A DNA stretch of 64,000 nt. Source: Kribbella qitaiheensis (GTDB taxonomy: Bacteria > Actinomycetota > Actinomycetes > Propionibacteriales > Kribbellaceae). Below, in pieces: positions 1-12,211 of the stretch. The notes under the pieces were generated by a model, which was given only the letters and a program-made list of their open reading frames with translations, made no database searches and had not been told where the DNA came from. The stretch spans positions 5,828,001-5,892,000 of the forward strand of contig NZ_CP043661.1 in NCBI RefSeq assembly GCF_014217565.1, in the 5' to 3' direction. Position numbers and translations under genes: made by a program. Positions within the stretch are counted from its first letter, which is position 1. Each line of letters starts with the position of its first letter.

Positions 1-42
1 ACCCTCCGTAGCGCACCTCCCACTTGCGGTAACACGAAAGCT

Positions 43-1296
43 ATGACCAGCATTTTGTCGGTGGGGGCAGGCAGGATTGGTGGGGTGACTACGCAGGGGT
101 TGTCGGTGGCTCAGGCCAGGCGGGTGGGGTTGGCCGCGCAGGGGTTTATGGATGCCCGGCCTAAAGGGGTGCCGGACATGCGGGCGCTGGGGCGGGTGCT
201 GGGGCGGATCGGGTTGATTCAGATCGACTCGGTCAACGTGCTCAGCCGGGCGCAGTACCTGCCGTTGTATTCGCGGTTGGGGCCGTATCCGCGGGAGTTG
301 CTGGACCGGGCCGCGGGGAAGGGGCCGCGGAAGCTGGTGGAGTACTGGGCGCACGAGGCATCGCTGATCCCGGTCGAGACGCACGCGTTGATGCGCTGGC
401 GGATGGCCCGCGCGACGACCGAGGCGTGGGGCGGGCCGCGGGCGATCGCGGCGCAGCGGCCGGACCTGGTCAAGCAGGTGCTGGCCGACGTCCGCGACCA
501 CGGCCCGTTGACCGCGCGCGAGATCGACGACGACGTGGAGCGCGACCGGGACAACTGGGGCTGGAACTGGTCGGACGTGAAGCGGGCGCTGGAGTTCCTG
601 TTCTTCGCCGGCGAGATCACTGTGGCCCGGCGGAACCAGCAGTTCGAGCGGATGTACGACGTACCGGAGCGGGTGCTGCCCGCCTCGGTGCTGGCGACGC
701 CGACGCCGACCTCGGAGGAGGCACACCGCGGGCTGGTCTCGATCGCGGCCCGGGCGCACGGGGTCGCGACCGCGCAATGCCTCAAGGACTACTTCCGTAC
801 GTCGCCCGCGCCGACCGCGCAGGCCATCCGCGAGCTCGTCGAGGAGGGCGAGTTGCTGCCGGTCACGATCCAGGGCTGGAAGAGGCCGGCCTACCTGCAC
901 CGCGACGCCCGCCTGCCGCGCCGGGTGAACGCCCGCGCGCTGGTCAGCCCGTTCGACTCGCTGGTCTTCGAGCGGACCCGGACCGAGGTGCTCTTCGACT
1001 TCCACTACCGGATCGAGATCTACGTCCCGGCCGAGAAACGCATCCACGGGTACTACGTGCTCCCGTTCCTGCTCGGCGACCGGCTGGTGGGCCGAGTGGA
1101 CCTCAAGGCGGACCGGAACGCGGGCGTCCTGCTGGTCCAATCCGCCCACTCCGAGCCCAAGGCGCCCGCCGAGACGCCCGAGGAGCTGGCCGCAGAGCTG
1201 GTCCAGCTGGCCGGCTGGCTGGGCCTCGACCAGGTCCGGGTAGCCGGCGGCGGCGACCTCGCCCCAGCCCTCAGCGTCGCCCTGCGGGGCTCCTGA
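43..1296 (+). CDS. YcaQ/AlkX-like winged-helix DNA glycosylase family protein
   Basis: Encodes 417 residues of the HTH_42 (YcaQ) family, whose characterised members unhook DNA interstrand crosslinks or excise alkylated bases. The family's catalytic Q-x-D motif is visible as QID at about residues 60-62 (LIQIDSVNVL), followed by the typical RAQYLPLYSRLG stretch and a C-terminal region ending in a family-like HARALVSPFDSL/VGRVDLKADR pattern. The first 18 residues are poorly conserved-looking, so a GTG at 85 (VTTQGLSVAQ) may be the real start. It is monocistronic; secA follows after 247 bp in which I see only a GC-rich leader. Family assignment is strong; substrate is inference. Confidence 0.85.
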   Translation: MTSILSVGAGRIGGVTTQGLSVAQARRVGLAAQGFMDARPKGVPDMRALGRVLGRIGLIQIDSVNVLSRAQYLPLYSRLGPYPRELLDRAAGKGPRKLVEYWAHEASLIPVETHALMRWRMARATTEAWGGPRAIAAQRPDLVKQVLADVRDHGPLTAREIDDDVERDRDNWGWNWSDVKRALEFLFFAGEITVARRNQQFERMYDVPERVLPASVLATPTPTSEEAHRGLVSIAARAHGVATAQCLKDYFRTSPAPTAQAIRELVEEGELLPVTIQGWKRPAYLHRDARLPRRVNARALVSPFDSLVFERTRTEVLFDFHYRIEIYVPAEKRIHGYYVLPFLLGDRLVGRVDLKADRNAGVLLVQSAHSEPKAPAETPEELAAELVQLAGWLGLDQVRVAGGGDLAPALSVALRGS

Positions 1297-1543
1297 GCGG
1301 AATCGCGGGCCAGGCGGAGCGGCGTACGAGGTGTTCTGAGCGGTAGGGCGGAACTTTTCGAGAAGCTCACTCGTGGGTGGGAGAAGGGTGTGACTTACGC
1401 CGGGCAGTGGGTTGACGCTCCCGGCCAAGTACGATGGGTGGCGCCCGCCAGGCGGGCAGTCCGTGCTGCCCTCGTCACTGGGCACACACGGTCAGGCACC
1501 CGCCGCATTGAAGGCTGCACAGTCAAGGAGTGGACCCCCCACG

Positions 1544-4465
<2,922 letters not shown>

Positions 4466-4471
4466 GTACCG

Positions 4472-4509
4472 CGAAAGCCGCCCCGGGGATTCCTTCGGGG
4501 CGGCTTTCG
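4472..4509 (+). terminator. Intrinsic terminator of secA
   Basis: Perfect 14-bp stem (4472-4485 with 4496-4509) around a 10-nt loop, starting seven bases after the secA stop codon and followed by GTGTTTCC. It separates secA from the next gene. Confidence 0.9.
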
Positions 4510-4523
4510 TGTTTCCTGGTCCT

Positions 4524-5481
4524 ATGGGTACTTGGCTGACGGAGAAGTTCGGGCTCTCGGTGCCGGTGGTCGGTGCGCCGATGGCGAATGTGAGTGGCGG
4601 CCGGCTGACGGCGGCAATCTCGGCTGCTGGAGGACTGGGCATGCTCGGCGCCGGGTCCATGGTCAGCGCCGACTGGATTCGCACCGAGGGCGCGGTCGCC
4701 GCCGCCGGCGGGAAGCCGTACGGGATCGGCCTGATGGCGTGGTCCGTCGCGGATCACCCCGAGCACCTCGAAGCGGTCATCGAGCTCCGGCCCGCCTTCG
4801 TCTCGCTCAGCTTCGGCGACCTCACGCCGTACGTCGAGCCGCTGCAGGCAGCCGGGATCGTGGTGGCGATGCAGGCCGGTACGGTCGCCGATGCCCGGGA
4901 AGGGATCGCGGCCGGTGTCGACGCGATCGTTGCCCGGGGCGCCGAAGCCGGTGGGCACGGGCGGAACGTGGTCGGCACACTTCCTTTGCTGCAAGCGATT
5001 CTCGACCTCACCGACCTGCCCGTACTCGCGGCCGGCGGCATCTCCGGCGCGCGCGGTCTGGCGGCGGTGCTCGCGGGCCGGCGCGGCAGGTGGCTGGATC
5101 GGTACTGCGTTCCTCACGGCCGAGGAGGCGCTGACGCCCGAGACGTCACGGCAGGCCTTGCTCGCAGCCGACGAGACCGACACCGTCTACGGAACGGTTT
5201 TCGACGCCGCCTCCCGAGCCGGCTGGCCGGACGAGTTCGGCGGCCGCGCTCTCCGCAACGCCTTCTACGATCGCTGGGAAGGCCAGGAGCCGGCCCTCAA
5301 GTCCGACGACGCCGGCCACGACGAATATGTCGCCGCAACGCGAGCCGCCGACCCCACCGCCGCGTCCCTGTACGCCGGCCAGGGAGTCGGTGCCCTGACC
5401 GCGACGACCACCGCCGCTGCGGTCCTGGCCGACCTCGCCACCTACCGCACCTACCTACAAAACGCTACCAACCTCCTCTGA
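4524..5481 (+). pseudogene. Nitronate monooxygenase (NPD family), single-base frameshift
   Basis: FMN-dependent nitronate monooxygenase/enoyl reductase II-like TIM barrel. ATG 4524 opens MGTWLTEKFGL and runs through VVGAPMANVSGG, the family ARGAEAGGHGR segment and VLAAGGISGARG; the frame is then lost at 5075-5077. Removing one G from that GGG restores a continuous VLAAGAAGGWIGTAF motif and the rest of the protein to the TGA at 5481, giving about 318 residues. The break lies in GCGGGCCGGC, the same context as six other frameshifts in this window, so the gene may be intact in the organism. It starts 14 bp after the secA terminator stem. Confidence 0.8.
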
Positions 5482-5543
5482 CCTCTACACACTCAACGAG
5501 AACGCGCTGTCTTCGGTGGCACCCTTCCGCCGGTACGTGCGCT

Positions 5544-5643
5544 TGTCCCGAGCGACAGGTAATGGGTGCCGCTGGCTCGGGCTCCACGCTCAGCCAGGGC
5601 GAGGCGGGGCGGATTTGGAGACCATTACCTGTCGCTCGGGACA
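5544..5643. repeat. 22-bp perfect long inverted repeat in convergent gap 5482-5818
   Basis: Arms 5544-5565 and 5622-5643 are perfect reverse complements (TGTCCCGAGCGACAGGTAAT and two more bases) separated by 56 bp of GC-rich DNA. It lies between the convergent nitronate monooxygenase and GH4 genes. No T-tract follows, so it is not a typical intrinsic terminator, though it could act as a bidirectional one. The rest of the 337-bp gap holds no gene I can support. Confidence 0.75.
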
Positions 5644-5818
5644 CAGGAGAGGCCGTTCTCGCTGCGCGGAAACCTTTGTCGGTATATGCAAGTTTGTTTC
5701 CGGTAAGCGGAGCAACCTCGGGTGCCCCCTTGGTGGGGGAGCCCCCGGCACCCCGGTTGCCCCAGCCGTGTCACGGGACTCCGGTGCTCAAACGCTTCCC
5801 AGAACTTCGGCTCGGTCG

Positions 5819-7108
5819 TTATAGGTGAACCCGCAGGGACGGCTGCAAGTAGTTGCCGTGGGCCTCTACTAGGTCGTTGCAGAGGGCCCATAGTTGGTCC
5901 ACGGGCAGCGTGGTGGCCGGGTCCATCAGCAACGCCTGCCGGATCGAGCGCGGATCGTCTTCCAGGGCGGCGCGGACGACGAGCTCGTTGACGTTCACGT
6001 AGGACCGGTTCAGCGCTGCGCATTGGGCCGGCAGCGCGCCGACCGCTGTCGGCTGAACGCCCGAACCGTCAACCAGGCAGGGAACTTCGACCACTGATCC
6101 CTCGGGCAGGTTGGAGATCAGTCCGTGGTTGACCACATTGCCGTAGATCGTCCGAGGCTTTCCGGTGACGATGCTGTGGATCACCTGCGGCGCGTACTCC
6201 ATGGTGCCCTCGACCGGCAACGGTTCGCCGCGTTTCAGCGCGTCCCGGGTGCCTTCGTAGAGCGTCACGTTCTCCTCGACGATCCGCAGGTAGTCGCCGA
6301 TCGGCAGCCGCAGCCGGTCCACTTCGGACTGGTGCGACAAGTACCAGGGCACGTACTCCGAGGAGTGCTCGCTCGTCTCGGTCGGGTAGTACCCGAGCCG
6401 GCGATACATGTCGACCCGGACCCGGCGGCGCAACTCCGGCTCCCGCGCGATCAGTTCGTCCAGCCGGGGATAGAGGTCCTCCCCGGCGCGTTCGAACCGA
6501 AGTACCCAGGCCTGGTGGTTGACGCCGGCGGCGAGATAGGTCACCTCGCCGTACGGGACCCCGACCAGTTGGGAGAGGTCGTTCATCGTCCAGTAGACCG
6601 AGTGGCAGAGGCCGACGACGTTGCGGAGGCCGAGCGCCTTGAGGTACCAGACGTTCATCGCCATCGGGTTCGTGTAGTTCAGCAACCACGCGTCCGGGCA
6701 GATCGCGGCGATGTCCTCGGCCAGTCCCTTCAGCACCGGGAAGGTCCGCAGTGCCCGGAACACGCCACCGACCCCGAGCGTGTCGCCGATCGTCTGCCGT
6801 ACGCCGTACCTGGCCGGGATTTCGAAGTCGATCCGGGTCGCCTCGTTCATCCCGACCTGGATGATGTTGATGACGAAGTCGGCGCCTTCGAGGGCCGCCC
6901 GACGGTCCAGGTGCGAGGTGATCCGCGGTTTGATGCCCCGTTCCGAGGCGATGTACTTCGCGGCTCCAGCGGCGGTGTCGAGTCGCTCGGGGTCGATGTC
7001 GTGCAGAGCGATGTGCAGCTCGCCCAGATCCGTGAAGCTGAACAAGTCGGCCAGCAACCCCTGGGTGAACACGACGCTCCCCGCGCCGACGAACGCGATC
7101 TTGGTCAT
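5819..7108 (-). CDS. Family 4 glycoside hydrolase (alpha-galactosidase/alpha-glucosidase type)
   Basis: 429-residue cytoplasmic GH4 enzyme, a family that hydrolyses glycosides by an NAD- and Mn2+-dependent redox-elimination mechanism. Seen: the Rossmann motif VGAGSVVF (residues 7-14), NYTNPM (about 144-149), the metal-binding CHS (168-170) and GVNH (195-198). CHS is the form found in alpha-galactosidases/alpha-glucosidases rather than 6-phospho-glycosidases (family knowledge). ATG 7108 overlaps the kinase stop codon by four bases (ATGA), making it the last gene of the import locus. With an upstream GH114, its substrate may be alpha-linked galactosaminyl oligosaccharides; that is inference. 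Confidence 0.9.
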   Translation of the reverse strand: MTKIAFVGAGSVVFTQGLLADLFSFTDLGELHIALHDIDPERLDTAAGAAKYIASERGIKPRITSHLDRRAALEGADFVINIIQVGMNEATRIDFEIPARYGVRQTIGDTLGVGGVFRALRTFPVLKGLAEDIAAICPDAWLLNYTNPMAMNVWYLKALGLRNVVGLCHSVYWTMNDLSQLVGVPYGEVTYLAAGVNHQAWVLRFERAGEDLYPRLDELIAREPELRRRVRVDMYRRLGYYPTETSEHSSEYVPWYLSHQSEVDRLRLPIGDYLRIVEENVTLYEGTRDALKRGEPLPVEGTMEYAPQVIHSIVTGKPRTIYGNVVNHGLISNLPEGSVVEVPCLVDGSGVQPTAVGALPAQCAALNRSYVNVNELVVRAALEDDPRSIRQALLMDPATTLPVDQLWALCNDLVEAHGNYLQPSLRVHL

Positions 7109-8031
7109 CGTGCACTCTCCAATGCCTGATCCCAGTCCGGCTGGGCCGCGGTGCCACCAGCCGCTCGGGTCGACAGCGATCCACAGGCAGCGGCGATCGC
7201 CAAAGCGCTGGCCCTGCCGAAGCCACGGAGTACGGCGGCAATGAATCCGGCGTCGAAGCTGTCGCCCGCACCAACCGTGTCGACCGGTTCGATCGGCAAG
7301 GCAGCGGCCTTGATCACCGATGAACCGTCGTGGGCGATGGCCCCGTCGGCGCCGTTCTTCACGACGACCAGCGGGCCGCGCCGGGCCAGGATTCCGGCGG
7401 CGTCGGCGAGCACCGGATGACCCGTGAGCGAGTGAACCTCGGACGCGTTCGGAAGCAGGATGTCGGTGACGCGCAGGACCGGGTCGAGCACCATCCGGTC
7501 CCAACGGTCGGCCGGGTCGTCGTTGGTGTCGAGCGAGGTGGTCGCCTTGTTGCTTCGCGCCTCCTTGAACAACCCGGCCAGTCCGGCCGCCAACTCCGGC
7601 ATCAAGTAGAACGACGCGGCATGCACGTGCCGTACGGACCTCAACAGCTCAGTCGGTACGTCGTACGCGCTGGTCGCGGCCAGGCAGCCGGCGGCAGTCA
7701 GGATCGCGCGATCGGAGGCCGACGTGAGCACCGTCGTCAACGGGGTCGGCAGGACGGCATCCACCACCAGCGCCGAGGTATCCACCCCGCGCTCTTCCAG
7801 GGCCGCGCGGACGAAGGCCCCGGCCGGGTCGTCGCCGATCCTGCCCGCGAACGCGACGCTGAGGCCGAGCCGGGCGGCACCGCAGGCCATGATCGCGGCG
7901 GATCCGCCCAGGCAGAGTGATCCCGTCGGAACGAGTCGTTCGCGCTGGCCGAAGGTCAGTGGTTGGTTCACCGGGCCGATCACCACGTCGGGATTGGCGT
8001 CGCCGATGACGAGCAGGTCGAAAGTCTTCAT
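7105..8031 (-). CDS. PfkB/ribokinase family carbohydrate kinase
   Basis: 308 residues with the N-terminal PfkB glycine signature (GGSAAIMACGAARLG) and the C-terminal ATP/anion-hole motif DTVGAGDSFDAGF near residue 250, whose Asp is the catalytic base. It probably phosphorylates the monosaccharide released by the downstream GH4 enzyme. One base separates it from the upstream permease, and it overlaps GH4 by 4 bp. Sugar specificity cannot be read from the sequence. Confidence 0.9.
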   Translation of the reverse strand: MKTFDLLVIGDANPDVVIGPVNQPLTFGQRERLVPTGSLCLGGSAAIMACGAARLGLSVAFAGRIGDDPAGAFVRAALEERGVDTSALVVDAVLPTPLTTVLTSASDRAILTAAGCLAATSAYDVPTELLRSVRHVHAASFYLMPELAAGLAGLFKEARSNKATTSLDTNDDPADRWDRMVLDPVLRVTDILLPNASEVHSLTGHPVLADAAGILARRGPLVVVKNGADGAIAHDGSSVIKAAALPIEPVDTVGAGDSFDAGFIAAVLRGFGRASALAIAAACGSLSTRAAGGTAAQPDWDQALESAR

Positions 8032-8032
8032 G

Positions 8033-8851
8033 TCAGCCTTTGAGTCCGGTAGAGGCCAGCGACCGGATGAATGCCTTCTGGGCGAGCAGGAACCCGAGCA
8101 GCACCGGCAGCACGGTGATGACGTTGCCCGCCATCACGGCCGCCCATTGGGTGTGGTGCTGCCCCTGGAAGGTGGTCAGTCCGAGCTGGAGCGTGTAGTT
8201 CGAGTCGTGGTTGATCGCGATCAGCGGCCAGGTCAGGTCGTTCCACGTGCTCAGGAAGGTCAGTACCGCGACCGTGCTGAGCGCCGGCCGGGCGAGCGGG
8301 AGTACGACGGAGACCAGGATCCGGAGCCGGCCGCAGCCGTCGATCCAGGCAGCCTCTTCCAGCTCGCGGGGGAGCGTGACGAAGAACTGGCGGAACAGGA
8401 ACACCGAGAACGGGGTCACCAGCGACGGGACGATCAGCGCGCCGAGGGTGTCGATCAGGCCGAGATCCTTCATCACCAGGAAGGTCGGGATCATCGTCAG
8501 CTGGAACGGGATCACCATTGTCGCGAGCATCAGCCCGAGCAGCAGTTTCGAGCCGGCGAACCGCATCCGCGCGAACGCGTAGCCGCCGAGCGAGCCGAAG
8601 ACCAGGTTCGCCGTCACCGCGACGGCCGAGACGATGAACGAGTTCAGGAACCATCTGGGGAACAAGGCGTTCCCGAGCACGAATCGGTAGCCGCCGAGGT
8701 TGATCCCCGAGGGAATCAGCGCCGGTGGGAACCGGTTGATCTCCGCGTTCCTCATCACCGAGCTGACCAGCAACCAGATCAGCGGCAGCGCGAACAACAG
8801 GGCCAGCGGCGCGAGTACGAGATGCCACGGGCTGAAGGGCAACCTCTTCAT
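8033..8851 (-). CDS. Carbohydrate ABC transporter permease (MalG-like)
   Basis: 272 residues with about six hydrophobic spans and the inner-membrane permease EAA loop (EEAAWIDGCGRLRILVSVVLPLARP), which contacts the ATPase subunit. It belongs to the CUT1 MalG/UgpE type, judging by length and the FxxPLIWLLVSSV first span. ATG 8851 overlaps the other permease's stop by 4 bp; a much longer open frame upstream is a shadow. No ATPase gene lies in the locus, so a shared MsiK-like ATPase encoded elsewhere probably energises it (actinobacterial precedent). Confidence 0.92.
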   Translation of the reverse strand: MKRLPFSPWHLVLAPLALLFALPLIWLLVSSVMRNAEINRFPPALIPSGINLGGYRFVLGNALFPRWFLNSFIVSAVAVTANLVFGSLGGYAFARMRFAGSKLLLGLMLATMVIPFQLTMIPTFLVMKDLGLIDTLGALIVPSLVTPFSVFLFRQFFVTLPRELEEAAWIDGCGRLRILVSVVLPLARPALSTVAVLTFLSTWNDLTWPLIAINHDSNYTLQLGLTTFQGQHHTQWAAVMAGNVITVLPVLLGFLLAQKAFIRSLASTGLKG

Positions 8852-9786
8852 CGGGCCGCCTTCCCCGTACGACGGCGCTGGTACAACTGCAGGGCCAGGC
8901 CGGCCAGCAGTAGCGCAACGGCCAGCGCGTACGCCGCGGCAGCGCTGTAGCCGGCCGTGAAGGTCTTGAACGCCTTCTCCCAGATGAAGTAGACGATCAC
9001 CGTCGTCGACCCGAGCGGCCCACCCTTGGTCGTCACGAATACCAGGTCGAACACCTGCAACGCGTTGATCGTCTGGAACAGCACCAGGAACACGCTCACC
9101 GGAGTCAGTGTCGGAAGCACGACGTGCCGCAGTACGCCGGACCGCCCGGCGCCATCGATCCTGGCCGCCTCGACCAGCTCGCCCGGAACCCCTTGCAGGG
9201 CAGCGAGGTACACGATCACGCAGAAGCCGGTGCCACTCCACAACGAGATCGCGACCAGCAGGTAGAGCGCTTGACCGGGATCGCTGAAGAACCCTTGCGC
9301 GGGCAGCCCGAGCTTGTGCAGCAGCGAGTTCGCCGCACCGAACTCGGGATCGAGCACGAACGAGAACAGCACGCCCTGAGCCGCCGCCGAGACGACGAAC
9401 GGGACGAACACGAGGGTGCGGTAGATGCTGATGAAGCGGATCTGGCGGTCCAGCATCAGCGCGATCCCGAGTCCGCCGACGACACTGAGCGGCACGTACA
9501 AGGCGGTGTAGACCAGGGTGTGCCCGACCGCCGACTTGAAGGCGGGATCGGCCGAAAGCGCTTTGTAGTTGGCGAATCCGACCCATTGGCTCGGCGAGAC
9601 GAGGTCGTTGGACTGGAAGGACAACAGCAACGACCACAGCACCGGCACGATGCTGAGCCCGAGGATGATCAGCACGGACGGGCTGACGAACGCCCAAGCG
9701 GTCGGGCCTTCACCTTTGGTACGCCGCTTCGCCTCGGCCCGGCGGGCTCGTGGATCGATGGTGAAGGTGCCGACGACGCTGGCCAT
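8848..9786 (-). CDS. Carbohydrate ABC transporter permease (MalF-like)
   Basis: 312-residue partner permease. A basic cytoplasmic N-terminus is followed by a first span (AFVSPSVLIILGLSIVPVLW), and the EAA loop reads LVEAARIDGAGRSGVLRHVVLPTLTP. It pairs with the MalG-like protein to form the channel. ATG 9786 shares its A with the TGA of the binding-protein gene (TGATG), so translation is coupled. The C-terminus is arginine-rich (YQRRRTGKAAR). Confidence 0.92.
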   Translation of the reverse strand: MASVVGTFTIDPRARRAEAKRRTKGEGPTAWAFVSPSVLIILGLSIVPVLWSLLLSFQSNDLVSPSQWVGFANYKALSADPAFKSAVGHTLVYTALYVPLSVVGGLGIALMLDRQIRFISIYRTLVFVPFVVSAAAQGVLFSFVLDPEFGAANSLLHKLGLPAQGFFSDPGQALYLLVAISLWSGTGFCVIVYLAALQGVPGELVEAARIDGAGRSGVLRHVVLPTLTPVSVFLVLFQTINALQVFDLVFVTTKGGPLGSTTVIVYFIWEKAFKTFTAGYSAAAAYALAVALLLAGLALQLYQRRRTGKAAR

Positions 9787-11072
9787 CAGCTCGGCACCGC
9801 GAGGATGGAGTTGGACGCCTCGACGCACCCCTTCAACGCCTCGGCGGGCGACTTCTTGCCGAGCAGGACCGCGACGATCGCCTGGCCGAGTTGCTGGGAG
9901 ATCTGCGGGTACGCCGTGATGGTGGGCCGGACCCGCGCGGTCTCCAGCGCATCCACGAACACCTGCAACCCCGCAGTACTGGAGGCGTGCTTCTTCCACT
10001 CGGGCAGCGCTGCCGTCGCCGTCGTCAGGGGGAGACTGCCGCCTTGGATGTCCCAGCGGACGTCCTGTGCCGGAGTGGTCAGCCAGGTGAGGAACTCGGT
10101 GGCGGCCTTGACCTTGGCGGAGCCGTTGTCGAACACGGCCCAGGTGTCCGGCCCGGAGATCGTGAGCGGCTTACCGGAGTACGACGGCAGTGGGACGACG
10201 CCGTAGTCGAGGCCCTTGTCGAGGATGTCGGGGAGTTGCCAGGGGCCGGTGGCAACCATTCCCATCCGGCCGCCGAGGAAGACCTGGTAGAGCTGTTCGC
10301 CGCCAGGCTTGGGATCGACGTACAGAGACTTGTCGGTGCGAAGTCGATCGAGGGTGCCGAGCGCCTGCTCGCCGACCTTGTCGAAGCCGACCTTCTTGCC
10401 GTCCTCGCTGACGACGTCACCGCCGAGGTCCCAGATCATCGGCCAGAGCCGCCAGACCGTGTCCTCGTCGCCGACGCCGGGCCAGCCGGTGCCGAAGACG
10501 CCCTTGCCCGGGTTGGTCAGCTTGTGCGCGGTCGCGATGAAGTCGTCCCAGGTCCAGCCGGCCTTCGGCGCGGACAGGCCGGCCGCCGCGAAGAGCTTCT
10601 TGTTGTAGACAACGCAGAGTGAGTCGAGCAGGGCCGGGATCGCACGGACCTTGCCCTTGACCGTCACGGCGTCTCGGGCTGCCGGCCAGTTGTCCTTGAG
10701 GTCCACGGCCGAGGTCAGATCGGCCACCTGCGGGCTGCGGGTCATGCTGGCCAGGTCCGACCCGAAGATGTACGCCACATCCGGGTAGGACCCGGCCGCT
10801 AGGCCGGCGGTGACCTTCTGCAGCATGCTGTCCGCGGTCACCCCGCCACCACCACCGACCACCTTGATCTTGGGATGGCTCTGGTTGAACTCCTTGACCA
10901 AGGCATCGATCGCCTTCTTACCGGTGTCGACCTGGCCGTGCCAGAAGTCGATGGTGACGACGCCGTCGGCGCCGACGCCCTCGTCCCCGGATTTACCGCA
11001 GGCGCCGAGGGTCCCGGCCGCGGCCAGGACGGCTGCCGCGCGCAGGATGTCGCGGCGGGATGGTGATGACAT
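9786..11072 (-). CDS. Extracellular sugar-binding lipoprotein (ABC importer)
   Basis: 428-residue family 1 solute-binding protein. The N-terminus has an RR pair (SRRDILRAA) and a lipobox ending at Cys25 (TLGAC), suggesting Tat export and lipid anchoring. The mature part shows the SBP pattern (VVTIDFWHGQVDTGKKAIDALVKEFNQSHP, quoted in pieces: IDFWHG, FNQSHP). A strong RBS (AGGAGGT) precedes ATG 11072. It is the first transporter gene of a fully overlapping cluster, 39 bp downstream of the GH114 gene, with which it is probably co-transcribed. Confidence 0.92.
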   Translation of the reverse strand: MSSPSRRDILRAAAVLAAAGTLGACGKSGDEGVGADGVVTIDFWHGQVDTGKKAIDALVKEFNQSHPKIKVVGGGGGVTADSMLQKVTAGLAAGSYPDVAYIFGSDLASMTRSPQVADLTSAVDLKDNWPAARDAVTVKGKVRAIPALLDSLCVVYNKKLFAAAGLSAPKAGWTWDDFIATAHKLTNPGKGVFGTGWPGVGDEDTVWRLWPMIWDLGGDVVSEDGKKVGFDKVGEQALGTLDRLRTDKSLYVDPKPGGEQLYQVFLGGRMGMVATGPWQLPDILDKGLDYGVVPLPSYSGKPLTISGPDTWAVFDNGSAKVKAATEFLTWLTTPAQDVRWDIQGGSLPLTTATAALPEWKKHASSTAGLQVFVDALETARVRPTITAYPQISQQLGQAIVAVLLGKKSPAEALKGCVEASNSILAVPS

Positions 11073-11111
11073 GGGTGACCTCCTGAAAGGACTACCGGTG
11101 GAGGGTTTTGG

Positions 11112-11942
11112 TCAGCAGGTCTTGCGGACGTAGCCGCTGTCGCCGGGGACGGAGACGTCCACGTCGCGCTGCACGATGCTCAACCTGGTGCCGAACCCGC
11201 TGCAGGCCTTGGTCCGGCCGCTGTTGGTGTACTCGATGACGATCACGTTGTTGCCGAAGGCAGCGGTGTAGTCGCCGCACTCGTTGTACTGACCGCACTC
11301 CTCGGCGACCGCGAAGTCCAGGCCGACGCTGGTCCGGTCACCGGCCAGTTCGACGGTGTTCTTCTGGGCGATGGCCAGGTTCTTCGTGTGTGCGTGCGTG
11401 GCCAGCAACTTCAGGTACGCCTTCGCCTGACCGGTGCTGATCAGGTTCTTCGAGCGGCTGTAGCTGTCGTAGTTGTCCGGCTCGATGGCCTTGTAGCCCT
11501 TGGTCGCGCAGCCGTCGATCCAGCCGTTCACCTTGGCAGCGACCCGGGTCTGCTTGGCCGTGGTGCGGATGTCGAGCAGTGCCTCGCCCCAGTCCTCGTC
11601 GATGACGACGTTGCCCTGGGCATCGCGAAGCAGCAGGTCGGAGTCCCACGAGCCCTGCTCGCCGGGCTGGACCTGGAAGGCGTTCACGTAGCAGATGTTG
11701 TAGAGGCCGGCCGCTGGGGCGGCCGTCCGGTCACGGGTGACGATCTGGACGCCGGCGGGCGGCGGGTAGGCCCCGCCGATCTGGTAGTCGAACTTGGCAT
11801 GGGTCGGAGGCAGCGTCGCGGCTGCCGAGGCGGGGTTCCGGCTGAGCACCGAGACAAGGGCGGTCAGTGCCAGTGCGGCCGCCATGCTGGTTACAAGGCC
11901 GGACACCAGCAGACGGCGGGAGAGCGGGCGAGATTCGGACAC
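11112..11942 (-). CDS. Secreted GH114 endo-alpha-1,4-polygalactosaminidase-like protein
   Basis: 276 residues. N-terminal signal-anchor (RPLSRRLLVSGLVTSMAAAL) then a GH114 TIM-barrel domain: FDYQIGG at the start, ICYVNAFQ, GWIDGCATKGYKAIEPDNYDS (shown by short motifs IDGC and EPDN) and FAVAEECGQ. In this family the acidic residues of EPDN-like and EEC motifs are at the active site (family knowledge). The start is GTG 11942, preceded by GGAG at a six-base spacing; no in-frame ATG exists nearby. Its position just before a sugar importer suggests it releases oligosaccharides from alpha-1,4-galactosamine-type polymers outside the cell. Confidence 0.85.
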   Translation of the reverse strand: MSESRPLSRRLLVSGLVTSMAAALALTALVSVLSRNPASAAATLPPTHAKFDYQIGGAYPPPAGVQIVTRDRTAAPAAGLYNICYVNAFQVQPGEQGSWDSDLLLRDAQGNVVIDEDWGEALLDIRTTAKQTRVAAKVNGWIDGCATKGYKAIEPDNYDSYSRSKNLISTGQAKAYLKLLATHAHTKNLAIAQKNTVELAGDRTSVGLDFAVAEECGQYNECGDYTAAFGNNVIVIEYTNSGRTKACSGFGTRLSIVQRDVDVSVPGDSGYVRKTC

Positions 11943-12211
11943 GATTGCTCCATCGGTCCCGTGGACGCTACCCCGCCTCGGGCATGAGCCCTGGCGCCGG
12001 AGTACCGGACTTCGGGCGGTGCGGCCGGCGCTGAGTCTCAGCCTTCCGGCCAGCCCTGTACCGGCTGGGTGCGTCACTGAGCACCAGGGCATCGCCTCGG
12101 TGCTTAGCGCCCTAGTTAAGCGACGCCTGGGCCGCCGCGTCAAGGAACAACTGCAAACGAATGCGCGGAACCTCACGAAGAGCGCGTTACTGCGCAGTGA
12201 GAGCTGAGGCC

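Noticed and set aside
1412..1435. TTGACG...TACGAT as a secA promoter
   Set aside because: The spacing is only 12 bp, too short for a standard sigma-70 promoter.
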